A DNA stretch of 64,000 bases, taken from the NCBI GenBank assembly GCA_965229505.1, contig OZ245881.1, forward strand, positions 620,001 to 684,000, read 5' to 3'. Under the pieces are notes generated by a model. The model searched no databases and had not been told where the DNA came from. It saw only the letters and a program-made list of their open reading frames with translations. A program made the position numbers and the translations under genes. Shown piece by piece: positions 52,216 to 60,473 of this stretch; the stretch's first letter is position 1; every line of letters starts with the position of its first letter. The DNA is from UBA6059 sp040219045. Its GTDB lineage: Bacteria; Bacteroidota; Bacteroidia; Cytophagales; Cyclobacteriaceae.

Positions 52216-52764
52216 TTAAACCATTTCTACTTTTGCTAATGCATCTTCAAAAAGGGCTAGTTTTTCGTCCAGTTCTGATGCTAATGCTCTATTTACCACC
52301 CCAGCATTGGAGAAATTGTCATAAAATGAGGGCAGTGAAAAATTCGCAACAATATCTCCTTCCATAAATGGGAAGTAAGATTTGGCAGCAGCGAGTACCG
52401 TGGCTCCACCTCTGCTGCCCGGGGAAGTTGCCATCAGCAACATCGGTTTTGCTTTCCATACCTTCATATCAATTCTGGTAAGCCAGTCAATAAGGTTTTT
52501 AAATACGGCAGTATACGTGCCGTTGTGTTCGGCCAGAGAAATCACCAATCCGTCTGCTGATTCGATGATTTCATTGAATCTATATGCACTTTCAGGTATT
52601 CCAGATTCTTTTTCTACATCTACGTTGTATAAGGGTAGCATATAATCGTTGAGATCTACTACGGTAATGGATGCGTCAGTAACCTTACCAGCTACATGCA
52701 TGGCCAGTGTTTTATTGATGGATTTCCTGCTACTGCTTGCTCCAAGTGCTATTATCTTTTTCAT
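52216..52764 (-). CDS. NADPH-dependent FMN reductase
   Basis: 182 residues of flavodoxin-like fold. The FMN phosphate loop is IALGASSSRKSINKTL, and LVISLAEHNGTYTAVFKN and ATSPGSRGGATVLAAA are the other binding segments of the NADPH-FMN reductase family (ChrR/YieF-like). It reduces FMN, quinones or oxidised metals. It lies 19 bases upstream of pirin and is likely co-transcribed. Confidence 0.92.
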   Translation of the reverse strand: MKKIIALGASSSRKSINKTLAMHVAGKVTDASITVVDLNDYMLPLYNVDVEKESGIPESAYRFNEIIESADGLVISLAEHNGTYTAVFKNLIDWLTRIDMKVWKAKPMLLMATSPGSRGGATVLAAAKSYFPFMEGDIVANFSLPSFYDNFSNAGVVNRALASELDEKLALFEDALAKVEMV

Positions 52765-52786
52765 AGTTTAATTCATTTAAGGTTTA

Positions 52787-53440
52787 TCAATTGTTTAAAA
52801 ATATTTTTCGAACGAATACTCCAAGTGATGTTCTGGTGATTGGAGAGTGGCCGTACTGATCAAAGTCGATAGCCAGTCCAAACTGGGTAGCTTGTTTGTC
52901 AAATCCAGCTCTTAATTGTTGAAAGCTTCTGGCGTGGTTGGAGAACTTATCCCAGGTGGTAAGCATTTGTGCGCTAAGCAGGAGTTTCCACTCCTCTTTT
53001 AAGGGCCGAGTCACCTGCATTTGGAAAAACAGCTCTCCATTGATGGAGCCCGTTTCATTCGCATGAGATACTGTAGGTATAGCGGTTAACACAAAATGAG
53101 ATGACTGAATCGAGTAGAGAATTGATAGTCTTTCCGAGAAGCCGGCTACACTATTGAAATAAAGTCCGGGCCCAACCGAAATGGCGCTATTGATATTCCA
53201 GTAGAGTGTAGAATGGACACCTGTTTCATCAAATATTTGATCTTCTTGTTGATGATATTTTTGAAAGAAAGCCAATGTGCCAACTGAAAACTTGTCGTTT
53301 TTAGTCAGTGGCCTCAAAGAGAACGATGTAAAATCTGTCTTCTTAAGACCTGAAGCTAACTCCAGTTGCGTGATCTGGGCATTGCTTCCATGGATAATAG
53401 CCATAAAAACAATTCCAACAAGGATGTTCCTATTATTCAT
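52787..53440 (-). CDS. Outer-membrane beta-barrel-like protein
   Basis: 217 residues with a signal peptide (ILVGIVFMAIIHGSNAQ). Alternating strands (TQLELASGLKKTDFTSFSL, SVGTLAFFQKYHQ, AISVGPGLYFNSVAGF, SLGVFVRKIF) suggest an outer-membrane barrel of 10-12 strands. No family name comes to mind. The position between a Crp-type regulator and an FMN reductase suggests shared expression. Confidence 0.7.
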   Translation of the reverse strand: MNNRNILVGIVFMAIIHGSNAQITQLELASGLKKTDFTSFSLRPLTKNDKFSVGTLAFFQKYHQQEDQIFDETGVHSTLYWNINSAISVGPGLYFNSVAGFSERLSILYSIQSSHFVLTAIPTVSHANETGSINGELFFQMQVTRPLKEEWKLLLSAQMLTTWDKFSNHARSFQQLRAGFDKQATQFGLAIDFDQYGHSPITRTSLGVFVRKIFLNN

Positions 53441-53493
53441 GAGACAAAAGAGTCACCTTCTGTCTCCGGGAAAAATAAAGTAGTTTAAGAAAA

Positions 53494-54096
53494 CTAAGAT
53501 TTGCTCATCTTGCTCCGAATCATGCTCAAAAACTCCGGGGTAATACCCAGATATGCAGCTAAATCCTTCTGTGTAATACGGCTGGCTATGTGAGGGTATT
53601 TGGACAAGAATATCTCGTATCGTTCTTCAGCTGTCAGCGAAATACCTTGATTTGCTCTCTTTATATAACTCACCAAAGAGCGTTGATATAGGTTTCTGTA
53701 GAAGCGCTCGAACTTTGGGATTTCTTTGAAAAGACGTTCAAAGTTTTCCTTATTAATCATTAAAAACTCTGAGTCTTCCAGTGCTTTAATAAAATAGGTG
53801 GAAGGTTGCTGTCCAATAAAGCTTGCCATATCTCCTGTCCAGAAATCTTCGATCGCAAACATCGATACATGCTCCACCCCATTCCGATCAAGAGAATATA
53901 CTTTTAGGCACCCTTTTGTTACAAAGTACTCATACTTGGTAATTTCACCAGGTTGCATCACAAACTCTTTACGTTTAGCGCTCCCCTTTTTTAAAAGGGA
54001 TATATAGAGTTCCTTCTCATCATCATTGAGATCAATAAAGCGAGCGACATTCTTGAGAATTAAATCATAAGGTGATTGGGATGCCTGATCTTCCAT
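53494..54096 (-). CDS. Crp/Fnr family regulator
   Basis: 200 residues: a cyclic-nucleotide-type beta-roll (EFVMQPGEITKYEYFVTKGC) and a C-terminal region with FLSKYPHIASRITQKDLAAY and LGITPEFLSMIRSKM, the usual helix-turn-helix of Bacteroidota Crp-like proteins. The cAMP-binding arginine motif is not evident, so the ligand is unknown. It is divergent from a second Crp-like gene 137 bases away and heads the set running to pirin. Confidence 0.93.
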   Translation of the reverse strand: MEDQASQSPYDLILKNVARFIDLNDDEKELYISLLKKGSAKRKEFVMQPGEITKYEYFVTKGCLKVYSLDRNGVEHVSMFAIEDFWTGDMASFIGQQPSTYFIKALEDSEFLMINKENFERLFKEIPKFERFYRNLYQRSLVSYIKRANQGISLTAEERYEIFLSKYPHIASRITQKDLAAYLGITPEFLSMIRSKMSKS

Positions 54097-54233
54097 TTAG
54101 ATTAAAAATAGGAGATAATAAAAAAATAAAACACTTCCCATGAGTCTGTAGGACTCAATGATATTGAGGATTAAATTAAAGATTTTATTTTCAAAAAATG
54201 TTATTTCGGTAAATTCACCCTTACTGATCTATC

Positions 54234-54821
54234 GTGCACGACACACTCATAAAGAATATCAAAGAACTCGTTCCTCTTTCTGAAAAAGAAGTGGTGTTGG
54301 TTAGCGATGCATTTAAGCCTCGGCATCTAAAGAAGAAAGAGCACCTACTTCAAAAAGGAGACCCATCCAACCATATGCGTTTTGTTTTGGATGGATGCAT
54401 GAAGGTTTATTCCGTTGATGAGGACGGGCAGGAACACATTCTTCAGTTTGGTATTTCCGGATGGTGGATCAACGATCTTTATGCCTTTCTAACTGAAACA
54501 CCCGCTACCCTTTTCATTCAGGCCATTACAGAAAGCACCATGATGCAGGTTCATCGGGACCGGCTAAACCAGCTGTACGATGAAGTACCCATGATGGATC
54601 GCTTCTTTCGCATCAAAACACAAAATGGCTATGTCGCTTTACAGGAACGAACCATCCGATCCATGAGTGATAGCGCCGAGCTACGCTACTCCGAATTTAT
54701 CAATCGATACAGAGACATGGAGCAGCAAATTCCTCAATATATGATCGCATCGTATCTCGGCATTACCCCTGAACATCTGAGTACCATCCGAAAAAAAATG
54801 AGCACACAAAGCCTTTCTTAA
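54234..54821 (+). CDS. Crp/Fnr family regulator
   Basis: 195 residues from a GTG start. The beta-roll has HLLQKGDPSNHMRFVLDGCM, the DNA-binding end QQIPQYMIASYLGITPEHLS and TIRKKMS. It resembles the divergent 53494 protein in plan, so the two may be paralogues, though with clearly different sequence. It precedes a plus-strand group (54882-59407) of hydrolase, acetyltransferase, transporter and redox genes. Confidence 0.93.
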   Translation: MHDTLIKNIKELVPLSEKEVVLVSDAFKPRHLKKKEHLLQKGDPSNHMRFVLDGCMKVYSVDEDGQEHILQFGISGWWINDLYAFLTETPATLFIQAITESTMMQVHRDRLNQLYDEVPMMDRFFRIKTQNGYVALQERTIRSMSDSAELRYSEFINRYRDMEQQIPQYMIASYLGITPEHLSTIRKKMSTQSLS

Positions 54822-54881
54822 GATACCTTAATGTTTTCGTTTTCGCTGGCTTGAAACTTTGTAATCAAAAAGTTAAAAGCT

Positions 54882-55850
54882 ATGAAAGCAACATTCTTTT
54901 CTATGTTATTGCTCCTCACATTGGCTGTCCAGGCACAGCACAAAGAGGTAGTTGGTACAAGTCCATGGGGACCGGAAGATGAAATCGGCACCCTGAACTT
55001 AATGACCGAAGCATCGCAGCTTCAGATACTCTCAAAAATCAATTCAGGCAAGACTTACGATCTCAGTGTTGACTACTTTGTTGGCATGCCAAGTTTCCAT
55101 GCACTTGGAGATCCGGGCTATCAGTATTGGCTTACTCATACTCCCCATGGAACCATCGTAGACAACCCTAACGGAATGGGTGAAGCGATGAATCGCAAGG
55201 TGAGTTACACAGGGGATGCCATCTCCATGTACACGCACATGGGTACACACATTGATGCACTTAACCACTTTGGGTTGAACGGAAAAATCTGGAATGGATT
55301 TACTCCTGAAGAGCACCTGGGTGACAAGGGCTGGAAAAAGACAGGGGCAGAGACCATCCCTCCCATCATCGCTCGTGGGGTGATGATTGATGTAAAATCA
55401 TCCAAAGGGACACTTCCTGCGAACTATCGGATTACTGCCAAAGACATTCAGGATGCACTTAAAAAACAGCGAGTTGGGCTGGAGCCGGGCGATGTTGTCG
55501 TTATCCGCACAGGTCAGGCTGAGTTTTATCAGGATGCCAATCACTATCTCGACAACTATCCTGGTATCAGCCTTGATGCGGTAAAGTGGCTTATTGAAGA
55601 CCAGGGCATCATGCTCCTGGGTGCAGACAACCTGAGTTTTGAAGCATTCCCTCCGGAGCGAGAAGATAATTGGGTACCGGTACACACCTATCTACTGGCT
55701 GAAAAGGGTGTGATGTTCATCGAGCAGATGTACCTGGAGGAACTGGCCAATGATGAGGTATACGAGTTTGCATTCATCGCAGCTTCACTGAAACTAAAAG
55801 GTGCAAGCGGCTCTCCAATGCGTCCCATTGCCCTACCTATATCCAAATAA
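54882..55850 (+). CDS. Exported cyclase family (metal-dependent) hydrolase
   Basis: 322 residues with signal peptide (LLLLTLAVQAQ). The metal-binding motif HMGTHIDALNHFG (HxGTHxD...H) identifies the cyclase/kynurenine formamidase-like family. GTSPWGPEDEIGTLNLMT at the start and VVVIRTGQAEFYQDANHY agree with the larger Bacteroidota/Actinobacteria members. It likely hydrolyses an amide or lactone outside the cytoplasm. Probably co-transcribed with the DUF1330 gene after 27 bases. Confidence 0.92.
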   Translation: MKATFFSMLLLLTLAVQAQHKEVVGTSPWGPEDEIGTLNLMTEASQLQILSKINSGKTYDLSVDYFVGMPSFHALGDPGYQYWLTHTPHGTIVDNPNGMGEAMNRKVSYTGDAISMYTHMGTHIDALNHFGLNGKIWNGFTPEEHLGDKGWKKTGAETIPPIIARGVMIDVKSSKGTLPANYRITAKDIQDALKKQRVGLEPGDVVVIRTGQAEFYQDANHYLDNYPGISLDAVKWLIEDQGIMLLGADNLSFEAFPPEREDNWVPVHTYLLAEKGVMFIEQMYLEELANDEVYEFAFIAASLKLKGASGSPMRPIALPISK

Positions 55851-55877
55851 TTTTTAAAAAAATTAAACAACAAACAT

Positions 55878-56174
55878 ATGTCAGCTTACATATTATTTGA
55901 CAACCTCACGGTAACCAGTCCGGAGGATTTAGAAACCTACAAAAGCCAAGTGGCTGAAGTGGTGGAAAAACACCAGGGAAAGTACGTGGTACTGGGTGGC
56001 AAAACAAGAGTGGTAGAAGGATCAGTAACACCCAGTTACCTGGTCATGATTCAGTTTCCAAGTTTTGAAATGGCGGAAAACTGGTACGACTCGGATGAGT
56101 ACAAAAATCTGAAGGCTCTTCGCCTGTCCGCTACCACGTCTACCGGAGTGATCATGGAAGGACTTCCTGTCTGA
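55878..56174 (+). CDS. DUF1330 family protein
   Basis: 98 residues of the dimeric ferredoxin-like fold: AYILFDNLTVTSPEDLETYK, GKYVVLGGKTRVVEG, LVMIQFPSFEMAENWYDSDE and YKNLKALR. This is the complete DUF1330 pattern. Function unknown. Followed by a hairpin (56184-56213). Confidence 0.92.
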   Translation: MSAYILFDNLTVTSPEDLETYKSQVAEVVEKHQGKYVVLGGKTRVVEGSVTPSYLVMIQFPSFEMAENWYDSDEYKNLKALRLSATTSTGVIMEGLPV

Positions 56175-56183
56175 TAGTTATAA

Positions 56184-56213
56184 AGCGAATGGTTCCCTTG
56201 AGTCCCATTCGCT
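56184..56213 (+). terminator. Hairpin after the DUF1330 gene
   Basis: AGCGAATGG (56184-56192) pairs with CCATTCGCT (56205-56213). No strong T tract follows, so it may terminate only in part. Confidence 0.5.
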
Positions 56214-56243
56214 ATTCAAATCAACATCAAAAACATTATTACG

Positions 56244-56690
56244 ATGAATAATCCGACTTTGCTTCTTCTCTCCTTTTCAGTAGGAATCATGGTAGTGATC
56301 CAGGGCGGTGTAAATGCCCGCCTGGGTATCCTACTAAACAATTCCCTGCTGGCCACCTCTACAGCACTGACCATGAGTGCCAGCTTTACCTTGATTGCAG
56401 TGCTGGTCACTGTTCGGCAGTTTCCAAGCATGCATCAGCTCAGGGAAATACCGATCTATATGTGGATTACCGGAGGAGTCTTGAGCTTCCTGGCGGTAAC
56501 GCTTTTCTATTACATCATTCCGAGGCTCGGCATCTCCACAGCGGTCACCTTTGGTCTGGCAGGCCAGCTCATTTTCGCCGCTATTGCCGGACATTTTGGG
56601 TGGTTTAATATGCCCCTAGAACCCATCACGATGAAGAAGATTGCTGGATTAGTCGTGATGATATCAGGTGTCATTTTAATCAAATCATAA
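56244..56690 (+). CDS. DMT-family transporter, DUF606/YdcZ type
   Basis: 148 residues with five hydrophobic helices. GIMVVIQGGVNARLGILLNN is the typical first block of DUF606 (short DMT) transporters, and TAVTFGLAGQLIFAAIAGHF and GLVVMISGVILIKS are the last two helices. Such half-size proteins act as dimers. The stop TAA shares its last base with the ATG of the next gene (TAATG). Confidence 0.9.
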   Translation: MNNPTLLLLSFSVGIMVVIQGGVNARLGILLNNSLLATSTALTMSASFTLIAVLVTVRQFPSMHQLREIPIYMWITGGVLSFLAVTLFYYIIPRLGISTAVTFGLAGQLIFAAIAGHFGWFNMPLEPITMKKIAGLVVMISGVILIKS

Positions 56691-57418
56691 TGGATTTAAT
56701 CAAGGCAAATATTAACAACCTGACTGCTCTCTGGAAGGCCGGAGGTCAGTTGGCTGGACAATATATAGAGGAATCCGGCTATCGGGTAAGTGTCTCAGAG
56801 GCTGATGAATGGCCAAATAAACTCTGGTTTAACAAAGCGATCGACATGCAGACACTCCATGACATTCAACTCAAATGGAATCTGGATGGCGTATCGATTC
56901 CCATTTGGGGAAATGATCTGGCAAAGCAAGAGTTAACACTCATAACCAGAGGTTTTGAAGAAAAACTAACACAAGTAGCCATGTCAATGGATCTGACGAA
57001 TGCACCCGAGCGTATTGATCGGGTGGTCATTCAAAAAGTGACTAGCGAAAAAATGGCAGAAACCTGGTCCAAGCTATTTCAGGAATCATTTGGCTATGAA
57101 GTAAGTGCTGAGACTGTAACAAAAACCATTGGATCTATTGAATACTTCATTGGCAAACATGACGGAGTTCCGGTAGGCACAGCAGTTCTTTTTATGGATC
57201 GGCATGGCATTGCAGGGATCCACTCCATGGGGGTTATTCCAACGCAGCGCAGGAAAGGTTATGCGGAAGAACTACTCATTCACATGATGAATATCGCCCG
57301 AATGAAGGGAGCGAACTATGCTATACTTCAAGCCTCCGAAATGGGCAAAGGCCTGTATCTCAAGACCGGATTTAGAGAAGATTTTATCATTAAAACATTT
57401 ATTAAACCCAAAAATTAA
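56690..57418 (+). CDS. GNAT family N-acetyltransferase
   Basis: 242 residues. The C-terminal half holds the GNAT domain: VPVGTAVLFMDRHGIAGIHS, the acetyl-CoA loop MGVIPTQRRKGYAEELLIHM (R/QxxGxA) and YAILQASEMGKGLYLKTGF. The N-terminal half is a divergent GNAT-like or unrelated domain. The acceptor is unknown. It is coupled to the transporter gene by a one-base overlap. Confidence 0.92.
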   Translation: MDLIKANINNLTALWKAGGQLAGQYIEESGYRVSVSEADEWPNKLWFNKAIDMQTLHDIQLKWNLDGVSIPIWGNDLAKQELTLITRGFEEKLTQVAMSMDLTNAPERIDRVVIQKVTSEKMAETWSKLFQESFGYEVSAETVTKTIGSIEYFIGKHDGVPVGTAVLFMDRHGIAGIHSMGVIPTQRRKGYAEELLIHMMNIARMKGANYAILQASEMGKGLYLKTGFREDFIIKTFIKPKN

Positions 57419-57425
57419 AAGGACT

Positions 57426-58058
57426 ATGAATTTATTAGACAAACTAAACTGGCGCTATGCCACTAAAGTCTTTGACCCTAAAAGAAAGGTGTCAACTGAC
57501 GACCTGGATTTCTTAAAGGAAGCTATCCGCTTATCCGTTTCCTCTTATGGCCTACAGATGTATAAGGTTTTGATCATCGAGAGTCCTGAGATACGAGAGG
57601 AACTACGGAAAGCCTCGTGGGATCAGGCGCAAATCACAGACGCTTCGCATCTATTTATATTCTGCAACTACACCGTAAACCATGATCAACATGTGGATGA
57701 TTATATTCAGTTGATTATAGATACGCAAGAGACTGTGGACACAAAAGGCTTGAAACAATATGGTGAGTTCATCAAATCAGATATTGCAAATAAGACATCA
57801 GCAGAGCGAAAAAGCTGGTCTGAAAAGCAAACGTATCTGGCACTGAATAACCTCATTATAGCTTGTGCCGATCGCAAGATAGATGCATGTCCAATGGAGG
57901 GATTTGATAAACAGGCATACAATCGCATTCTCGGACTGGACGAGCTAGGACTCAATGCTTCGGTCATTGCTCCCATAGGATATCGTTCTGAAAATGATCA
58001 AACGCAAAAGCGTAAGAAAGTAAGGAAGCCAATGGATGAACTTTTTGAATTAGCTTAA
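57426..58058 (+). CDS. NAD(P)H-dependent nitroreductase (NfsB-like)
   Basis: 210 residues from ATG 57426. NLLDKLNWRYATKVFDP is the family opening, LSVSSYGLQMYKVLIIE the FMN-binding loop, and CADRKIDACPMEGFDKQAYN the conserved late block. Such FMN enzymes reduce nitroaromatics, quinones or related compounds. The longer frame from 57318 overlaps the GNAT gene and lacks family similarity, so it was not used. Confidence 0.93.
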   Translation: MNLLDKLNWRYATKVFDPKRKVSTDDLDFLKEAIRLSVSSYGLQMYKVLIIESPEIREELRKASWDQAQITDASHLFIFCNYTVNHDQHVDDYIQLIIDTQETVDTKGLKQYGEFIKSDIANKTSAERKSWSEKQTYLALNNLIIACADRKIDACPMEGFDKQAYNRILGLDELGLNASVIAPIGYRSENDQTQKRKKVRKPMDELFELA

Positions 58059-58068
58059 TTTTATTGTG

Positions 58069-58758
58069 ATGGAAACTGACAATAAAAAAACAGCTCGACT
58101 GACAGGTATCCTGTATCTGTTGGTCATTATTTGTGCTGGTTTTAGCCAGGGCTATGTACGAGGCACCTTGTTTGTACCTGGTGAACCGGAAACCACTTTA
58201 GCCAACATCGTAGCATCTGAGGGACTGTTCAGGCTAGGACTGGCAACCGACCTCATTGCCTTTTTACTGGATGCAGTTATTTCCATTTTTCTGTATCAGC
58301 TACTCAAAGAAGCGAATAAAACCCTTGCGATCGTAGCAGCCACTTTTCGGCTTCTCGCCCACCCGGCCATTGCCAGTCTAAACTTGCTAAATCACTACAT
58401 GGCGATCGAAACGGCGACTTCCGGGGGCTACCTTTCCGCGCTGGGAATGGAACAACAAGAAACCTGGACCATGCTCTTTTTGCAGGCCCACAATTATGGC
58501 TATTTGCTTGCTGGTGCATTTTTCGGGATACATTGTTTGCTGCTTGGAATTCTACTCTATCGATCCAATCTGTTCCCAAGTATTTTCGGTATCCTGATGG
58601 TATTCGCAGCTTTTGGGTACCTGATTGAGACCTTTGGTAATATCATGATTCCCGGAAATGAAGCCTTGTTGGCAAATATCGTTGGCTTCTCTGCTGCGAT
58701 TGGTGAAGTATCTTTTACGTTTTATTTAATGATGAAAGGAGTAAACGAACCTTCCTAA
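58069..58758 (+). CDS. DUF4386 family membrane protein
   Basis: 229 residues from ATG 58069 (a GTG lies one codon earlier). The opening KKTARLTGILYLLVIICAGF and the following SQGYVRGTLFVPG block are DUF4386 hallmarks; six transmembrane helices are visible, ending GFSAAIGEVSFTFYLM. Function unknown. It follows the nitroreductase by ten bases. Confidence 0.92.
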   Translation: METDNKKTARLTGILYLLVIICAGFSQGYVRGTLFVPGEPETTLANIVASEGLFRLGLATDLIAFLLDAVISIFLYQLLKEANKTLAIVAATFRLLAHPAIASLNLLNHYMAIETATSGGYLSALGMEQQETWTMLFLQAHNYGYLLAGAFFGIHCLLLGILLYRSNLFPSIFGILMVFAAFGYLIETFGNIMIPGNEALLANIVGFSAAIGEVSFTFYLMMKGVNEPS

Positions 58759-58825
58759 ATCAGATATTAATATTTTGGGTCAATGCTGATTGATCCAATT
58801 TGTAAATTTCCTTATACAATTAACA

Positions 58826-59407
58826 ATGGAAAAAGCTAAAATATATGTATTCCTATTTGATGGTTTTTCAGACTGGGAAATTGCATATCTAACTCCTGAA
58901 ATCAATCGGAACGAATTGGCAGATCTGATCTTCTTCTCAAAGGATGGTAAGCCAATCAAAAGTATGGGAGGGCTTACAGTGGTTCTGGATGAAGCACTTA
59001 AAAATATCAAACCTGACAACATTGATCTGTTGGTACTTCCGGGAGGCACGCATTGGGAAAAGGGACTAAACAATGAAATAGAGTCACTTACCAGAAAGGT
59101 TGCAGATTTAGATAAGCCAATTGCTGCCATCTGTGCTGCCACCACATTTCTTGGTCAGTTAGGGTTGTTGAACGAAACGATGCATACAAGCAATGACTTG
59201 AACTATTTAAAAGCTATAGCTCCCAATTATGCTGGTGAAGTTCATTATCAGGCTTCCCTTTCAGTTTCCGATAAGAAACTAATAACCGCAAACGGAATCG
59301 CTCCGATTGAATTCACCAGGGAAGTCCTCAAAATGATGGGGCTATACAATGAAGAAGAGCTAAACAAGTGGTATCAATTGTATAAACATGGAATTTGGGA
59401 AGAGTAG
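58826..59407 (+). CDS. DJ-1/PfpI family cytoplasmic protein
   Basis: 193 residues from ATG 58826; the frame is open to 58790 but the extra residues are not family-like. YVFLFDGFSDWEIAYLTPEI, LLVLPGGTHWEKG and AAICAATTFLGQLG (nucleophile Cys103) define a PfpI/YdeA-like type 1 amidotransferase fold. Members are deglycases, chaperones or hydrolases. It is the last intact gene of the plus-strand group. Confidence 0.9.
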   Translation: MEKAKIYVFLFDGFSDWEIAYLTPEINRNELADLIFFSKDGKPIKSMGGLTVVLDEALKNIKPDNIDLLVLPGGTHWEKGLNNEIESLTRKVADLDKPIAAICAATTFLGQLGLLNETMHTSNDLNYLKAIAPNYAGEVHYQASLSVSDKKLITANGIAPIEFTREVLKMMGLYNEEELNKWYQLYKHGIWEE

Positions 59408-59459
59408 ATGGCAATAACATTCACATCATCGAACGAAAAAAATAATCACAAAATCGTTT

Positions 59460-59780
59460 ATGGAGCTATTCGAACGGGAAGCAGATCCATCTAAAAACTG
59501 GTTGCCCCATGATGGCACGGTCAATTATTATGGCAAAATCTTTGATCCGATGGAATCGGACCGATTATTTGAAATTCTTCTAACTACTATAAACTGGCAG
59601 CCCGATCAGGCTGTCATTTTTGGTAAGACGATTGTGACCAAACGGAAGGTAGCCTGGTATGCAGAAAAGCCATTCCCCTATCGCCATTCCGGAACCATGA
59701 AAGTGGCACTCCCCTGAATAACATAAGATCAGATCATCAAAGAGCTGACCGAAAAGCACTCCGATGCAACGTTACCTCAT
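59460..59780 (+). pseudogene. Truncated AlkB-like dioxygenase gene
   Basis: An 85-residue open part (59460-59717) reads like the N terminus of AlkB-type 2-oxoglutarate dioxygenases: NWLPHDGTVNYYGKIF, VIFGKTIVTKRKVAWYAEK and YRHSGTMKVALP. After stops at 59715 and 59727 the same frame continues IKELTEKHSDAT, still like the family, up to about 59777, where it abuts the LytTR gene. The whole catalytic core with the HxD...H iron site is missing. Confidence 0.75.
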
Positions 59781-60473
59781 TCAGGCAGGAAAGTGATGGA
59801 TCAGTTCTTCGCGATAGCTGGCTCCTATAGGAATCTTTTGATGGGTGCTCAGGATGATTTGATGTGATTCGATCACACTGATGTGAGCTTTGGACACCAC
59901 AAAAGATTTGTGCACCCTGATAAAATGAGCGCTTGGAAATATGTCAAAGACCGCATTCATGTTTTGTCGCATGAGCAGTTTTGGTGCCTTGAGCCGATGT
60001 ATCTCTATATAGTTGCTGTCCTTCTGCAGATAGAGGATTTCATCGATCTTGATTTTGTGAAGGTCATGGCCACTCCTGACCATGATGAAATCGGTAAGGT
60101 CGGCCTTGCGTCCATCTGGTCGCCTAACTTTGCTCAGTGCCTTAAGAAACCGCTCAAAGCGGATCGGCTTAAGCAGGTAGTCACGAACATCATTTTCATA
60201 CCCCTCTAGCGCAAATTCCGAATAGGCGGTTGTGAAGATAATCTCCGGTTTTACACTCAGTGCTTTGATAAAATCCACGCCGCTGAGACTCGGCATGTTG
60301 ATGTCCAAAAAGACTAGATCGACCGGTGAGGTCTGCACGAAATTCAAAGCTTTCACTGGGTCCTTAAACTCTCCTTCGAATGTCAGCCAATCTACTGCCG
60401 CCACATACCTTTTGATCACCTCACGGGCGTTGTGCTCATCATCTACCACTATACAGCGCAAGCTTTCTTTCAT
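59781..60473 (-). CDS. LytTR family response regulator
   Basis: 230 residues: receiver domain with Asp11-Asp12 and phosphoacceptor Asp57 (LVFLDINMPSLSG), TTAYSEFALEGYENDVRDYL and the KPI motif, then a LytTR DNA-binding domain from about 128 (YLQKDSNYIEIHRL, FIRVHKSFVVSKAHI, KIPIGASYREEL). It is last in a four-gene minus-strand operon and overlaps the kinase gene by four bases. A broken copy of its 3' end lies at 46349. Confidence 0.95.
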   Translation of the reverse strand: MKESLRCIVVDDEHNAREVIKRYVAAVDWLTFEGEFKDPVKALNFVQTSPVDLVFLDINMPSLSGVDFIKALSVKPEIIFTTAYSEFALEGYENDVRDYLLKPIRFERFLKALSKVRRPDGRKADLTDFIMVRSGHDLHKIKIDEILYLQKDSNYIEIHRLKAPKLLMRQNMNAVFDIFPSAHFIRVHKSFVVSKAHISVIESHQIILSTHQKIPIGASYREELIHHFPA

